Shown piece after piece: positions 24,864 through 35,518 of a stretch of DNA of 36,084 bases (positions are counted from its first letter, which is position 1; every line of letters begins with the position of its first letter). Source of the stretch: Bacteroides sp. (GTDB lineage: Bacteria > Bacteroidota > Bacteroidia > Bacteroidales > Muribaculaceae); the NCBI GenBank assembly GCA_014801525.1, contig JAAVEB010000009.1, forward strand, positions 226,712 through 262,795, given 5' to 3'. The notes below the pieces were generated by a model. That model did no database searches. It saw only the letters and a program-made list of their open reading frames with translations, and was not told the DNA's origin. Position numbers and translations under genes: made by a program.

Positions 24864-25550
24864 ATGAATATTCTTATAATTGGAGCTACCTCGGGAATTG
24901 GCAACAAGTTGTGGCAACACTATTCGTCTAAAGGCAATAAAGTTGCCGTCATTGCCCGCAGAAAAGAGGAGCTTGAAAAAATGGCACAAAGCGCGCCCGG
25001 CAACACCATTTGCAAGGCTTGCGATGTGGCTGACATTGAATCGTTCTCTACTGCCTTTCTCAACATTATCGAGCAATTGAAACCGCTTGACCTCATAATC
25101 GTATGCGCCGGTATCGGAGAACTTAATCCGAGCCTGGATATTGAAACGGAGCTGTCGACTGTAAGAGTAAATGTGTTGGGGTGGACTAATTGTGTTGACA
25201 TGGCGTACAACTATTTTACCGATCAGGGAAAAGGGCATCTTGTCACCTTCACATCCATAGGCGGACTTCAACCCACACCGATCGCGCCTTCCTACAGCTC
25301 ATCCAAGGCTTTCCAGATAAACTACACAAAATCTCTGCAACAAAAATCCAGAAAATCAGGGATAGTCGTAACCGAAATCCGTCCCGGACTTATCAACACC
25401 AGGATGGCGAAAGGCGAAGGGCTCTTTTGGGTAATGCCTTTAGATAAAGCGGCAAATGCTGCTATCAAGACGATTGAGCGCAGAAAAAAACTCGCCATCA
25501 TTTCAAAAAGATGGCGAGTCATAAACTTTTTATTAAAACACTTCATGTAG
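24864..25550 (+). CDS. Short-chain dehydrogenase/reductase
   Basis: 228-residue Rossmann-fold oxidoreductase. The N terminus MNILIIGATSGIG holds the TGxxxGIG-type cofactor motif (here GATSGIG), followed by the CAGIG motif at about 81-85 (NAG equivalent), the catalytic serine S131 (TFTSIGG) and the Y144-x3-K148 pair (YSSSK). The basic residues RRK after strand 2 (about 32-34) suggest NADPH. I use ATG 24864 because the upstream ATG (24819) overlaps the previous gene and adds 15 residues in front of the Rossmann strand. The substrate is unknown. It ends 24 bases from the convergent ostA-like gene. Confidence 0.9.
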   Translation: MNILIIGATSGIGNKLWQHYSSKGNKVAVIARRKEELEKMAQSAPGNTICKACDVADIESFSTAFLNIIEQLKPLDLIIVCAGIGELNPSLDIETELSTVRVNVLGWTNCVDMAYNYFTDQGKGHLVTFTSIGGLQPTPIAPSYSSSKAFQINYTKSLQQKSRKSGIVVTEIRPGLINTRMAKGEGLFWVMPLDKAANAAIKTIERRKKLAIISKRWRVINFLLKHFM

Positions 25551-25574
25551 CCGATTACGGCAGAGAGCCTAATA

Positions 25575-27287
25575 TCACATATTGACTTTGCGTCGACGAA
25601 GCGACGGATCAGGCTCTTTAAACAACGCTTCCATCTCAGGCGGAATCACAAATATATCGTCTTTGTCTTTTGGACGCAGAGCGTCATACCAATGAAAGTT
25701 GGAAAGATAATATATGGTCTTGCGAGCAAGATATAGCGGAGTAACCGTGCCAGTAACCTCAGGCCACATAATCATTCTCTCCAGCTGCCGTCCATCAAAC
25801 CACGCCGAAAGGAAGCTGCTCTCCGTATTAACGATTTTATTATAGGTCGAGTCATTTTCCTGAGGAAGCGATATAATTTCAACGTTACCGCTCACATCAA
25901 GCTGACGCATATTTCCGATGCTGTCAAACCACGCGACCATCTCCTTGCCCGAAATCTGATTATAAAACTCGCCGTCCACGTGCTCGGCAACAAACCCAAA
26001 TTCGGGAAGCTTAGCCCAATCGACAGTTGAATCATTAAAGTGAGCCATAATCACACCTCCAAACACTTGACGCTGCTCATTCCACAATATCGGATGCCGA
26101 TGCATGTAAAGCGTCGAATCCCGTTCCAACATGGCAAGTGAATCACACAAACCCTGCACATCCACACGCCAGAATCTCACTCTGGGATATGCCGTAAGCA
26201 CATGAGTCGAGTCATCATAAAGCATATATGCCCTGACAGTATCGCCATGCATATACAGCGTGTCGCCTTTACTATATTCAAGTATCCGGGCACGACCGGT
26301 TGCATACGCACTGTCATTAACCTGATTATAAAATCCATAATCACCGTCAAGAGCTACGCTTTTAACCGAATCGGTCAAAATCATATTGCCCCAAGCCTCT
26401 CCATAACCTTTCTCATGATCATAGAAAAGGGTATCGCCGGTGAGAGTGCTGCCGCGATTAGTCACCACAAGCGATCGGTCATAGAGTTCCGACAACTCCT
26501 CCTCGGTGTCATACCAACCGTTATCAGTATAGACTGTGGCGCTGTCAGTGACAATAACCGTAGGGCTCACAAGATTTGCTATATGAGTTTCCGTATTATA
26601 CTTCAACACTTCAGTAGTGATTCTGAAATCTTCCTTCTTCTTGTCTTGAAGCACTACATTATTTCGAAACTCAGCGTCTTTAGTGTCAGGGCTATACTCG
26701 CCATATCCCGATGTAAGCTCATTCTCCTCATCGGTTATGGTTCCTTGGTTTTCATAATAGCCGAGATTGAGCCCCATGTCATAGTCAAAAACATAAGTTG
26801 TGAGCTGCACGTCACGATTTATGAGCCTCACAGGGTCGGCTCCCGCTCCATAGAAAGTGGCATGGTCAGCCTCTCCGTCATATTCAAGCTGGTCGGCATA
26901 GACAAAGAGAGTGTCGCCCTGCTCCATCTTAACATTACCGTAGGCATTCAGCGAACCGGTCTTTTCAAAAAACAGAGCGCTGTCACAATACATGTACATA
27001 CCTCCTTTTCGGAATAGCACGTTTCCGGTGACAACCTGATAGTCGGGACTAACCCGCTCATCCATGTAAAGCTTGTCGGCTCGTTCGAGAAACACTCTGT
27101 CGCCGGCGTTGCGGTCCTCCTGCGGGATTGTAGGCTTTATGGGTATGCGCTTAGCTTTCTGAGAAACGGGCAAAACCACCTTTTCTCCAGCCTTCTGCAC
27201 ACCAAATATAAACGATGGCACTATTACAGCCATGACAGCCGTAACAGCGCTTAATCGCCGAGTGAACCTATTCCGCATCCCCATCAT
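25575..27287 (-). CDS. OstA-like / LptA-domain envelope protein
   Basis: 570 residues with an N-terminal hydrophobic signal or anchor (about 14-31, AVTAVMAVIVPSFIFG). Most of the chain consists of short beta-strand repeats of the OstA/LptA type: VVTGNVLFRKGGMYMYCDSALFF, LNAYGNVKMEQGDTLFVYADQLEY, ATFYGAGADPVRL, repeated again around 230-460. This beta-jellyroll carries lipopolysaccharide across the periplasm in LptA/LptD. The Bacteroidetes form is longer than LptA and not shown to be its equivalent. The C terminus is basic (SLRRRKVNM). Last gene of the operon behind the parvulins, 18 bases from the SurA-like gene, which fits a joint role in outer-membrane assembly. Confidence 0.88.
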   Translation of the reverse strand: MMGMRNRFTRRLSAVTAVMAVIVPSFIFGVQKAGEKVVLPVSQKAKRIPIKPTIPQEDRNAGDRVFLERADKLYMDERVSPDYQVVTGNVLFRKGGMYMYCDSALFFEKTGSLNAYGNVKMEQGDTLFVYADQLEYDGEADHATFYGAGADPVRLINRDVQLTTYVFDYDMGLNLGYYENQGTITDEENELTSGYGEYSPDTKDAEFRNNVVLQDKKKEDFRITTEVLKYNTETHIANLVSPTVIVTDSATVYTDNGWYDTEEELSELYDRSLVVTNRGSTLTGDTLFYDHEKGYGEAWGNMILTDSVKSVALDGDYGFYNQVNDSAYATGRARILEYSKGDTLYMHGDTVRAYMLYDDSTHVLTAYPRVRFWRVDVQGLCDSLAMLERDSTLYMHRHPILWNEQRQVFGGVIMAHFNDSTVDWAKLPEFGFVAEHVDGEFYNQISGKEMVAWFDSIGNMRQLDVSGNVEIISLPQENDSTYNKIVNTESSFLSAWFDGRQLERMIMWPEVTGTVTPLYLARKTIYYLSNFHWYDALRPKDKDDIFVIPPEMEALFKEPDPSLRRRKVNM

Positions 27288-27305
27288 TCCCTAATGAATA
27301 AATGA

Positions 27306-28664
27306 TTATTGTTGTTTTATCCAGCCATTATGCTTGAATTCGCAGTCACGCCAACCATCCTCAATGCGCACATAGGTGTCTTTAATTTTCTTTTCAACCC
27401 ATTCCTTAATGATGCGTTCACGCTCTGCGTTCTCATACATCTGTTTGATAAGTTGGTAGTCATCGCTCAGATTAGCCTTGTGACCTGGAATACGCGCCGA
27501 CAATTTTACCATAGCGACAATATCATTGTTTCGCTTCGTATCCTTCATAATGAATGGTTTGGAAATCTCACCCACACTCATCTTGTCGACAACTCGGCTC
27601 ACTTCCTGAGGGAGCTGTGACATTTCAAATCGCGATGTCGGCGGATGCACTTCGCTGTTGATCATTATACCCTTATTGTTGCGGGTGTCTTTATCACTTG
27701 ACACATAAGGAACAATCTCTTCAAACGTAAATTTTTCTGCAAGAATTTCATTTCTGACAGTGTCAAGATGATGTATCGCATCGGTCAAATCAGCATCCGA
27801 CACTTTCGGACGAAGCAAAATGTGGCGGGTATTTATACGGTCGCCGCGCTTTTCGATAAGCTGGATGATGTGGAAGCCAAACTGCGTCTCAACGATTTTC
27901 GACACCTTTTTGGGGTCATTGAGATTAAAAGCCACAGCCGCATAATCCGGGTCAAGACTCGCTTTGTTTATAAAACCGAGCTCACCGTATCTCATCGCGC
28001 TTCCGGTATCTTCAGAATAAAGAATAGCAAGCGTTGAAAAATCCGATTCACCCTTATTTATTTTGTCGGTAAAATCCCTCAGACGGGCTTTCACCTCATT
28101 CACCTCCTCAATACGGATAGCCGGATGGAGGGTTATGATTTGAGTTTCCACCTGCAACGGAACAAAAGGAATACTGTCAGTGGCAAGGCTGGCAAAGAAT
28201 TTTCTCACATCCGACGGTGTCACCTTTATATTCTTGGTCAATGAACTCTGCACTTCCTGCACCATATATGAGTTCTTGACAGTCTCCCTCATCGTCTCCC
28301 TGATTTCAGGCATAGGACGACGGTAGAACTGCTCAAGTTTCTCCTGGCTGCCGAGATTGGCTATCATATAGTTGATGCGTCGCTCAACTTCCGATTGTAT
28401 CATACTCTCCTGGACTTCCACCGAATCAAGCTCAGCCTGATGCAAAAACAGCTTCTCGATTGCGATGTTTTCAGGAACTATGCAATAAGGATCGCCACCT
28501 AACTGCGGATTTTCATACAGCATATTCTGATACATCTCCTCGACCTCCGATTTCAAAATCGGCTGGTCGCCAATCCACCATGCCACTTCCTCCGCCACGT
28601 TATTCTGCGCGGCTGTCGATAACGCCATGGCGGCAAGAGCGCATATTATTATTCCTTTCTTCAC
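27306..28664 (-). CDS. SurA-like periplasmic peptidyl-prolyl isomerase
   Basis: 452 residues. Signal peptide (about 1-19, ending STAAQ), SurA N-terminal chaperone domain (about 22-165, rich in helices, LKSEVEEMYQNMLYE), a parvulin domain (about 172-275: VETQIITLHPAIR, DFSTLAILYSEDTGSAMRYGELGF, VETQFGFHIIQLIEKRG) and a second degenerate parvulin-like part (about 278-395: NTRHILLRPKVSDADL, KPFIMKD). It would chaperone outer-membrane beta-barrel proteins. It lies 11 bases behind the parvulin-like lipoprotein gene. SurA in enterobacteria has the same order: N domain, P1, P2. Confidence 0.92.
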   Translation of the reverse strand: MKKGIIICALAAMALSTAAQNNVAEEVAWWIGDQPILKSEVEEMYQNMLYENPQLGGDPYCIVPENIAIEKLFLHQAELDSVEVQESMIQSEVERRINYMIANLGSQEKLEQFYRRPMPEIRETMRETVKNSYMVQEVQSSLTKNIKVTPSDVRKFFASLATDSIPFVPLQVETQIITLHPAIRIEEVNEVKARLRDFTDKINKGESDFSTLAILYSEDTGSAMRYGELGFINKASLDPDYAAVAFNLNDPKKVSKIVETQFGFHIIQLIEKRGDRINTRHILLRPKVSDADLTDAIHHLDTVRNEILAEKFTFEEIVPYVSSDKDTRNNKGIMINSEVHPPTSRFEMSQLPQEVSRVVDKMSVGEISKPFIMKDTKRNNDIVAMVKLSARIPGHKANLSDDYQLIKQMYENAERERIIKEWVEKKIKDTYVRIEDGWRDCEFKHNGWIKQQ

Positions 28665-28675
28665 GTTTATATCTG

Positions 28676-29575
28676 TTATTTGTTATTATCATCCTTTTGA
28701 CCGGCATCTGTTGTCATGCCAAGATCAATATTAACTTTCACAATGCCGTCATTAACGCCTTTATCAAAAAGTTGACGTCGCAAACTGCGTTCATACTCCG
28801 GTCGGCGAGCGCTCCTGTATTGCTCGACGATCATCTCTTCAACAAGATCAAACGGCATCACACTCCCCACCGGCATCAAATCGCTGACGGCAAGAATATA
28901 CGTCACTCCGCCATCGCTCATTTCTATGCGTCGTTCGCCTCTGCCGGAAAGCCTCCGGGAGATATCGCCGGGAAACTTCCGCTCCAATATAGGCAACTGC
29001 ACCCAATCGTCACGGAAATACTCATACTCCATGTTGCCATCCATGCTCTCCTTTTCAAGCCGGTCAAGATTGTCACTGTTCTTTGACATGACCCACTTCC
29101 TTATGTTGGGCAAGCGGCGGTCACCTGAAGGTATCTTGACGAATATGCCCTTCACCATCGACGAGGTGGAACGATAATCATTCTTATGTTGGTCATAGTA
29201 GGAACGCAACGAGTCCCTATCTATGTCGCCCGATGACTGGCTCGCATACATCAGCCGGCTATATTCCCACATTATCAACTCATTTCGGTAGTTCTCCACC
29301 ATCTCGTCGATATGCGACATGTCGCTGATATTTCTTGCTGCAACCTCTCCCACTATTCTCGCATCGATCCATTGACGCACATACGCCCTGACAAATCTGA
29401 CACTGTCCTCATAAGAGAGTCCGCCGGGAGTGCGCGATCTCAACTCCGATCCTGTCAGCACTTGGCTACCGACCATCGCAACCGCCTCGTCATCGCTTTG
29501 AGCCACATCAATATCATGGCTTCCGCAAGAAGACATGAGCAGCGACACCAATGCGATATGTAGGTAACGGTTCAT
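28676..29575 (-). CDS. Parvulin-like (SurA/PrsA-like) lipoprotein
   Basis: 299 residues from ATG 29575. The N terminus MNRYLHIALVSLLMSSCGS has a lipobox (C17), so the protein is lipid-anchored. The next 150 residues are helical with the SurA/PrsA N-domain pattern (YVRQWIDARIVGEVAARNI, YRNELIMWEYSRLMYAS, YYDQHKNDYRSTSSMVKGIF). A parvulin-like core is weak: no clear H-I-L or G-x-L-G-(F/W) motif is visible, so isomerase activity is doubtful and it may be only a chaperone. A longer frame to 29605 exists but contains a -7 promoter element. Located between the two-parvulin gene and the SurA-like gene. Confidence 0.82.
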   Translation of the reverse strand: MNRYLHIALVSLLMSSCGSHDIDVAQSDDEAVAMVGSQVLTGSELRSRTPGGLSYEDSVRFVRAYVRQWIDARIVGEVAARNISDMSHIDEMVENYRNELIMWEYSRLMYASQSSGDIDRDSLRSYYDQHKNDYRSTSSMVKGIFVKIPSGDRRLPNIRKWVMSKNSDNLDRLEKESMDGNMEYEYFRDDWVQLPILERKFPGDISRRLSGRGERRIEMSDGGVTYILAVSDLMPVGSVMPFDLVEEMIVEQYRSARRPEYERSLRRQLFDKGVNDGIVKVNIDLGMTTDAGQKDDNNK

Positions 29576-29602
29576 TTTCCGGGTCCAATATCCAAATACG
29601 GT

Positions 29603-29610
29603 CAAAATTA
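29603..29610 (-). promoter_or_regulatory. Internal -7 element before the parvulin-like lipoprotein
   Basis: CAAAATTA on the plus strand is TAATTTTG on the minus strand, a match to TAnnTTTG, 28 bases before the ATG at 29575. It suggests that lipoprotein-surA-ostA can be transcribed separately from guaB. The -33 box is not clear. Confidence 0.4.
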
Positions 29611-29622
29611 CTAAATTTTCAG

Positions 29623-31545
29623 CTATTGCACTGATTTTAATAACTTTTTATCAACTTTTATAGGATATTTACGTTTGAGCCGCTCCACCCACTGTTTTTC
29701 AAGCTCATTCTGGTAATCGGCAATAACAGCGCCGCGAACATCCGACATTTCTTCGGGACTGTCGATAACCTTGCCCTGATAAAGCGTCACATATTTCCAC
29801 GGACCTTTTGCCAATGTATCGCCCGATTTAAAGACTACGGCATCGACAACCTTGTCATCGCCTTTCGCCGCAAGAACGCGTTCCATTCTTATCTGGCTTT
29901 CAAAACGGTTGGCTATGACATCGGCAAGCGAATCGATTGAAGGACGCTCAGTCTCCAAATACTTGGCAAAAGCCTCGCCGATAGAGTCATTGCGGGTATA
30001 CACCACATAACCCTTAAACTTTGAAGCATCCCATTTATATTTGGATTTATGAGTTTCAAAATAGCGTTTCAACCCGTCTTCATCCGACGATGCCTTACTC
30101 CATACTTCCTTGTTGGCGATTTCAAACAGCATCATTCCGTCGCGATACTCATTATAGACATTGCGGAAATCGGGATCAGTAGCAACAAGCGTTGCCGCCT
30201 CAGCTTCAATCAGCCTGTCGTCAATCACTTTTTCAAGCTGATAATCTATGAATTCAGAAGCCTCGCCCGACGACATGCTTGAATTTGGCATGCCCGACGC
30301 AAATAGATCGGCTGTAGTGATTTTTTTCTTATTAACCTCAGCTACCGTTACAGGATTTGTCACCAATGCAGCACACATTGCCGAGTCAAGACCCTCTTTC
30401 TTCGATATTTCCGACTTCACCGCATCAAGCTCAGCAGTGAACACCAATGCGTTGTAACGCTTCTTAAGCTGCTCATAACCGGCTTTCTCAGGAGCGGCAT
30501 AACGGTCATCGCGCTTCATATTCTCAAGAATTGCCTCACGCACTTCGTTAAGCGGACGCACGTCGCGGTGAGATATGCGCTTCACGATGTGATAGCCATA
30601 GGATGTTTCAAACGGTTTGGATATCTCCCCGTCATTAAGCGTGAACGAAGTCTCCTCAAATTCAGGCACCATGCGTCCCTTGCCAAACCAAGGAAGCTTG
30701 CCTCCGTCACGAGCGCTGCCCGGATCTTCGCTATACTTCATCGCGAGCTCGTCAAAATCGCCGCCGGCAATAACGACTTCATAGATTGAATCAATCTTTG
30801 CCTTGGCGATAGCCTGCTCTTCGGGAGTTTTCCCCTGAGTAAGAACCAGAATATGCTGCGCGAGCACCTCTCCAGCATTTTTACGCTCCGACTCCACCTT
30901 TATCAAATGAAGACCGAACGGAGTCTCGACAATTTCCGACAATTCGCCTACAGGCGTGTCATAAGTAGCCTTTTCAAAAGAATAAGGGAGTCTGCCCACC
31001 GGAAGAAATCCAAGAGTGCCGCCATTATATTGCACCGACCCGTCAATTGAATATTTTCGTGCGAGTTCCTTAAAATCAGCGCCGTTCTTGATTGCGGTTT
31101 TTATGCTGTCAAGCCTGATTCTCGCCTGTTTCTCCATTTCTGGAGTGTTTCCTTTGTCAAGCATAATGTGGCTCACTTCACGCTCAGTGAGAGTGTGCCT
31201 GTATGATTCATTCACAAGACTGTCCTCAACGGCTTTCACCCTTATGTGGGGCAGCATCAGTTCATGGCAATAGTTGGCAAATTCGGCTTTGAACGCCGCC
31301 ATCGTATCAACTCCGGCAGCTTCTGCGTCAGCCACCTTCATTTTATAAATAGAAAAGAGTTCGGCATACTCTTCCGGAGAAACAAACTTGTTCTGCTGTC
31401 CATTGCTCTTGTGGTAAAAGTATTCAAACTCACTCACCGGAATCTTCTTACCGGCTATAGTCATAATAGTTTTGTCACTTGTTTTCGCCATTGCCGGCGT
31501 TAAAGCCGACAAGGCGAGAAGTGACGCAATAAATGCGGTTTTCAT
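29623..31545 (-). CDS. Two-domain parvulin-type peptidyl-prolyl isomerase, periplasmic
   Basis: 640 residues. Signal peptide about 1-20 (LLALSALTPAMA). Two consecutive parvulin (PpiC) domains: about 122-217 (EVSHIMLDKGN, ADFKELARKYSIDGS, NGGTLGFLPVGRL, TPFGLHLIKVE) and about 228-323 (LAQHILVLTQGKT, GDFDELAMKYSEDPGSARDGGKLPWFGKGRMVPEFEE, SYGYHIVKRIS). Both keep the core motifs, so both may be active. The C-terminal 300 residues are helical and of SurA/SurA-N type. It would fold exported proteins in the periplasm. It begins 18 bases after guaB, in the same direction, and heads the envelope part of the operon. Confidence 0.93.
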   Translation of the reverse strand: MKTAFIASLLALSALTPAMAKTSDKTIMTIAGKKIPVSEFEYFYHKSNGQQNKFVSPEEYAELFSIYKMKVADAEAAGVDTMAAFKAEFANYCHELMLPHIRVKAVEDSLVNESYRHTLTEREVSHIMLDKGNTPEMEKQARIRLDSIKTAIKNGADFKELARKYSIDGSVQYNGGTLGFLPVGRLPYSFEKATYDTPVGELSEIVETPFGLHLIKVESERKNAGEVLAQHILVLTQGKTPEEQAIAKAKIDSIYEVVIAGGDFDELAMKYSEDPGSARDGGKLPWFGKGRMVPEFEETSFTLNDGEISKPFETSYGYHIVKRISHRDVRPLNEVREAILENMKRDDRYAAPEKAGYEQLKKRYNALVFTAELDAVKSEISKKEGLDSAMCAALVTNPVTVAEVNKKKITTADLFASGMPNSSMSSGEASEFIDYQLEKVIDDRLIEAEAATLVATDPDFRNVYNEYRDGMMLFEIANKEVWSKASSDEDGLKRYFETHKSKYKWDASKFKGYVVYTRNDSIGEAFAKYLETERPSIDSLADVIANRFESQIRMERVLAAKGDDKVVDAVVFKSGDTLAKGPWKYVTLYQGKVIDSPEEMSDVRGAVIADYQNELEKQWVERLKRKYPIKVDKKLLKSVQ

Positions 31546-31563
31546 TTTAAATTCAAGATATTT

Positions 31564-33051
<1,488 letters not shown>

Positions 33052-33066
33052 TTAATTTATTGCGCA

Positions 33067-33074
33067 CAAAGTTA
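33067..33074 (-). promoter_or_regulatory. -7 element upstream of guaB
   Basis: CAAAGTTA on the plus strand is TAACTTTG on the minus strand, matching TAnnTTTG, 25 bases before the guaB start. The upstream region is a T-tract on the minus strand (33094-33100), without a clean TTTG. Confidence 0.55.
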
Positions 33075-33169
33075 CACATTATTTTTCACATATAAAAAAA
33101 CTCAGTGTAAAAAAGCCGCCTCCCACGCAAAAGAACCCCTGTCGATTTATGCCTGAGCATGGTTTTTCC

Positions 33170-34027
33170 CTACTTTTTATCGTGCTTCGCATAATCAGGC
33201 TCAATAGCATAAATCTCTGGATCATACTTCTCGTCATCAAGAGCGTTCCCTTCCTTGTCATAAGCCCGATATTCCTCATAACGCGCTTTCATGACGCTAT
33301 GCCTATTGCTCTTGAAATATTCGTCATCCGATAGAGCCTTAAGCCTGTCCACTTTTGAATACTTCTCTTTCGACCAAACCTCAGGCACATCCCCGTCAAC
33401 TTGCACTATCCCTTTTGCCTCGAAACGAAATGTGTCGCCGCTATGAGCAAGGAGTATCAGCCCGGGCAAACCCGACAGTTTCCACGGACCGTCAGACAAT
33501 GGCAACTCCGGAGCAAACCATGCCGTCCACTTTCTGCCGTGATAATCAGCCACCGCCATCACGCATGAATACCCCAACACCGTTATCGTTGAATCACCTA
33601 TCTCCCACTCAATCCCGTTTAGCGGCTCGTCGTAATATCCGCTCTCCGTAGCCCAGGAATCATACACCCGCTCAGTTCCCGACAGAAAATCCTTTTCCAC
33701 ATACAAATGCGTCTTTTTCAGCGGCGCGTTACCTCTCGTCATGTCGATCACCATGCCGCCGTCGGCTCCGGTAGTCATCCATGCCGCCATCTGAATCTCA
33801 GCCAATTTCCTCTTCCCCTCAGGAGTCGAATTCATCGAATCGACATAAAAGCTCATATCGTTGAAATAGAGCGACTTCCCGTTTCCTGAAATCAGCGTCA
33901 TCTCCTTTGCTCCGCTTTTCGACTTGGAAGGAGCCATGACGTCATACTTCACTCTAACCTGCGCCGTTTGGGCAACACCGACCATTGCCGTCAATATCAT
34001 TGACAGCGCGATAATTGTTTTTTTCAT
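33170..34027 (-). CDS. GLPGLI family protein, exported
   Basis: 285 residues with a signal peptide (about 1-19, ILTAMVGVAQ). The family-naming motif is present in WKLSGLPGLILLAHSGD at about residue 185, followed by a beta-rich segment. The central part contains YSCVMAVADYHGRKWTAWFAPELPLSDGPW, typical of the family: an extracytoplasmic beta-rich protein of unknown function, confined to Bacteroidetes and often encoded near M56 peptidases or TonB-linked genes. The C terminus is charged (SDDEYFKSNRHSVMKARYEEYRAYDKEG). It lies 54 bases behind the M56 gene and is probably the output or accessory gene of that system. Confidence 0.88.
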   Translation of the reverse strand: MKKTIIALSMILTAMVGVAQTAQVRVKYDVMAPSKSKSGAKEMTLISGNGKSLYFNDMSFYVDSMNSTPEGKRKLAEIQMAAWMTTGADGGMVIDMTRGNAPLKKTHLYVEKDFLSGTERVYDSWATESGYYDEPLNGIEWEIGDSTITVLGYSCVMAVADYHGRKWTAWFAPELPLSDGPWKLSGLPGLILLAHSGDTFRFEAKGIVQVDGDVPEVWSKEKYSKVDRLKALSDDEYFKSNRHSVMKARYEEYRAYDKEGNALDDEKYDPEIYAIEPDYAKHDKK

Positions 34028-34081
34028 CCGTGAAATTATTTATATGTCTATTTTATACTGCGTAATCCTATTCGTGGCGTG

Positions 34082-35122
34082 TCATCTGAGCGAAATGTCC
34101 ATTCTATCCTTATTTTTGTCAACCGTTATCGCCTTTATTTCTCCGGCGGGAATCGAATTTATATCCTCATATTCCACCGGCTCCCCATCGACATAAATTT
34201 CCATCGGAAAATTCTTTCCCGCCTCCGGCTCATCGGTATCCACAAAAACCCTTGCAGGGCGAAGAATCGCGCTTGATTCAGGAGCGCGCAGAATCATCCC
34301 CGAGGCAAACAATGCCACAACGACGATTCCATATCGCCAGCCGACTTTACGGTTTCCCATGCCGCCGCCATCCATCATCATGAGACGCTTTTTCAAAACG
34401 CTCCCGCCAAGCCTATTCGACATTCCCGAATCAGAGTCCGATTTTGCGACCTTATTGATAAGAAGCATTTGATATTCAACGACATCACAACCGCCGGCTA
34501 TCGCATAAGCATCAGCTTGAAACTCATGAACAGTTTTCAACTCGCGCTTCATCAGCCATGCGGCGGGATTATACCAGCACAACACCCCCACCGCCTGAGC
34601 CAACAGCATGTCGAGCGAGTGCCACATTTTTATATGTCCCGCCTCATGAGCCGTGACAAGCCGGTTATTAACAGCGTAATCTTCCCGGCTCATCACCATC
34701 ACGCCCCATATACTAAACGGAGCCAACCGTCGGTCATCGGCAAGATATACCGTCAATCCGCCCTCATCAGTTTTTGATGACTCGGATATGATCCGCATTA
34801 TCCGGAACCAATCCGCAAATGTAGCTGTCAGTGCCACGCAACTCCCTGCAAGCCACAGTATGGAAGCGACATTCATAATTCCGGTCAACACAGAAAAGCC
34901 GCCATCTTCCGGCACCATGTTCAATGTGACTTCATCAGAAAACACGAAACGGTCCACCCACCCTATCGCAGGAAAAAGCAGCAACGCAATCACATATATG
35001 CTCAACAGCATTATGCGATTCACCCCAAAATTTCTTCCTCCGGCAAAAACCGAACGATAAGCCAGCCACAGCAACGCAAGAGGGATGGATACTGCAAGCG
35101 AATAAGCGAATAATTCCGTCAT
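34082..35122 (-). CDS. M56-family membrane metallopeptidase (BlaR1/MecR1-like)
   Basis: 346 residues. Hydrophobic segments at about 5-22, 35-55 and 82-105 surround a cytosolic loop; the zinc site is HEAGH (H159, E160, H163) in TAHEAGHIKMWHSLDML, with the downstream HEFQADAY (E200, D204) giving the third ligand, as in BlaR1. A further membrane helix lies at about 262-280. The C-terminal tail (about 285-346) is not a penicillin-binding domain but a short carboxypeptidase/plug-like piece with YVDGEPVEYEDINSIPAGEIKAITVDK. The gene overlaps the BlaI-like repressor by 4 bases (ATGA). It presumably cleaves that repressor when stimulated; the signal is unknown and the missing PBP domain argues against beta-lactam sensing. 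Confidence 0.92.
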   Translation of the reverse strand: MTELFAYSLAVSIPLALLWLAYRSVFAGGRNFGVNRIMLLSIYVIALLLFPAIGWVDRFVFSDEVTLNMVPEDGGFSVLTGIMNVASILWLAGSCVALTATFADWFRIMRIISESSKTDEGGLTVYLADDRRLAPFSIWGVMVMSREDYAVNNRLVTAHEAGHIKMWHSLDMLLAQAVGVLCWYNPAAWLMKRELKTVHEFQADAYAIAGGCDVVEYQMLLINKVAKSDSDSGMSNRLGGSVLKKRLMMMDGGGMGNRKVGWRYGIVVVALFASGMILRAPESSAILRPARVFVDTDEPEAGKNFPMEIYVDGEPVEYEDINSIPAGEIKAITVDKNKDRMDISLR

Positions 35123-35511
35123 GACTCCCGGCTATTTTGTTTTTTCTTCTCCACCATTTCAAGAAGGCGGCGCAACTCATCGGCGTCAAGCTTTTCATCC
35201 TCCACCAATTGCGACACCATCGAAAAACAGCTCCCGAAAAAATTCTTCACAATTTTGCCCACCGCCGTGCGTCGATAATCATCAATAGGTTTTATGGCGA
35301 AATAATTGAATCCTCCATAACTGCCCGGCTCATGCCCCACATATCCCTTCTTCTCCAAAAGCCTCACAAAAGACGAAACTGTATTTATGTGAGGCACCGG
35401 CGGCTCAAGATATGTCATGAGCGTTTTCACGCTACAAGGTCCATGCTTCCACAGGAGTATCATTATCTCCTCCTCCTTGCCTGTCAATTTATTACTGTTT
35501 GATTTCATCAT
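35119..35511 (-). CDS. BlaI/MecI/CopY-type transcriptional repressor
   Basis: 131 residues from ATG 35511 (the next codon, 35508, is also ATG). Winged-helix DNA-binding domain: LTGKEEEIMILLWKHGPCSV, then PHINTVSSFVRLLEKKGYVGHE (recognition helix) and a basic wing, followed by a C-terminal dimerisation region (VGKIVKNFFGSCFSMVSQLVEDEKLD). Relatives repress their own operon until cut by a BlaR1-like protease, here encoded with a 4-base overlap. A longer frame to 35565 exists, but it contains the -7 promoter element, so it is not the real start. The operator is likely the repeated TTTAGTTGA sequence around the promoter. Confidence 0.92.
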   Translation of the reverse strand: MMKSNSNKLTGKEEEIMILLWKHGPCSVKTLMTYLEPPVPHINTVSSFVRLLEKKGYVGHEPGSYGGFNYFAIKPIDDYRRTAVGKIVKNFFGSCFSMVSQLVEDEKLDADELRRLLEMVEKKKQNSRES

Positions 35512-35518
35512 AACGAGT

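Noticed and set aside
26202..27017. Plus-strand open frame of 271 codons
   Set aside because: Fully antisense to the OstA-like gene, which has clear strand repeats and codon pattern; no promoter or family signal on the plus strand.
34082..35511. Beta-lactam resistance sensor operon
   Set aside because: BlaI- and BlaR1-like proteins are present, but there is no penicillin-binding sensor domain and no beta-lactamase gene next to them.
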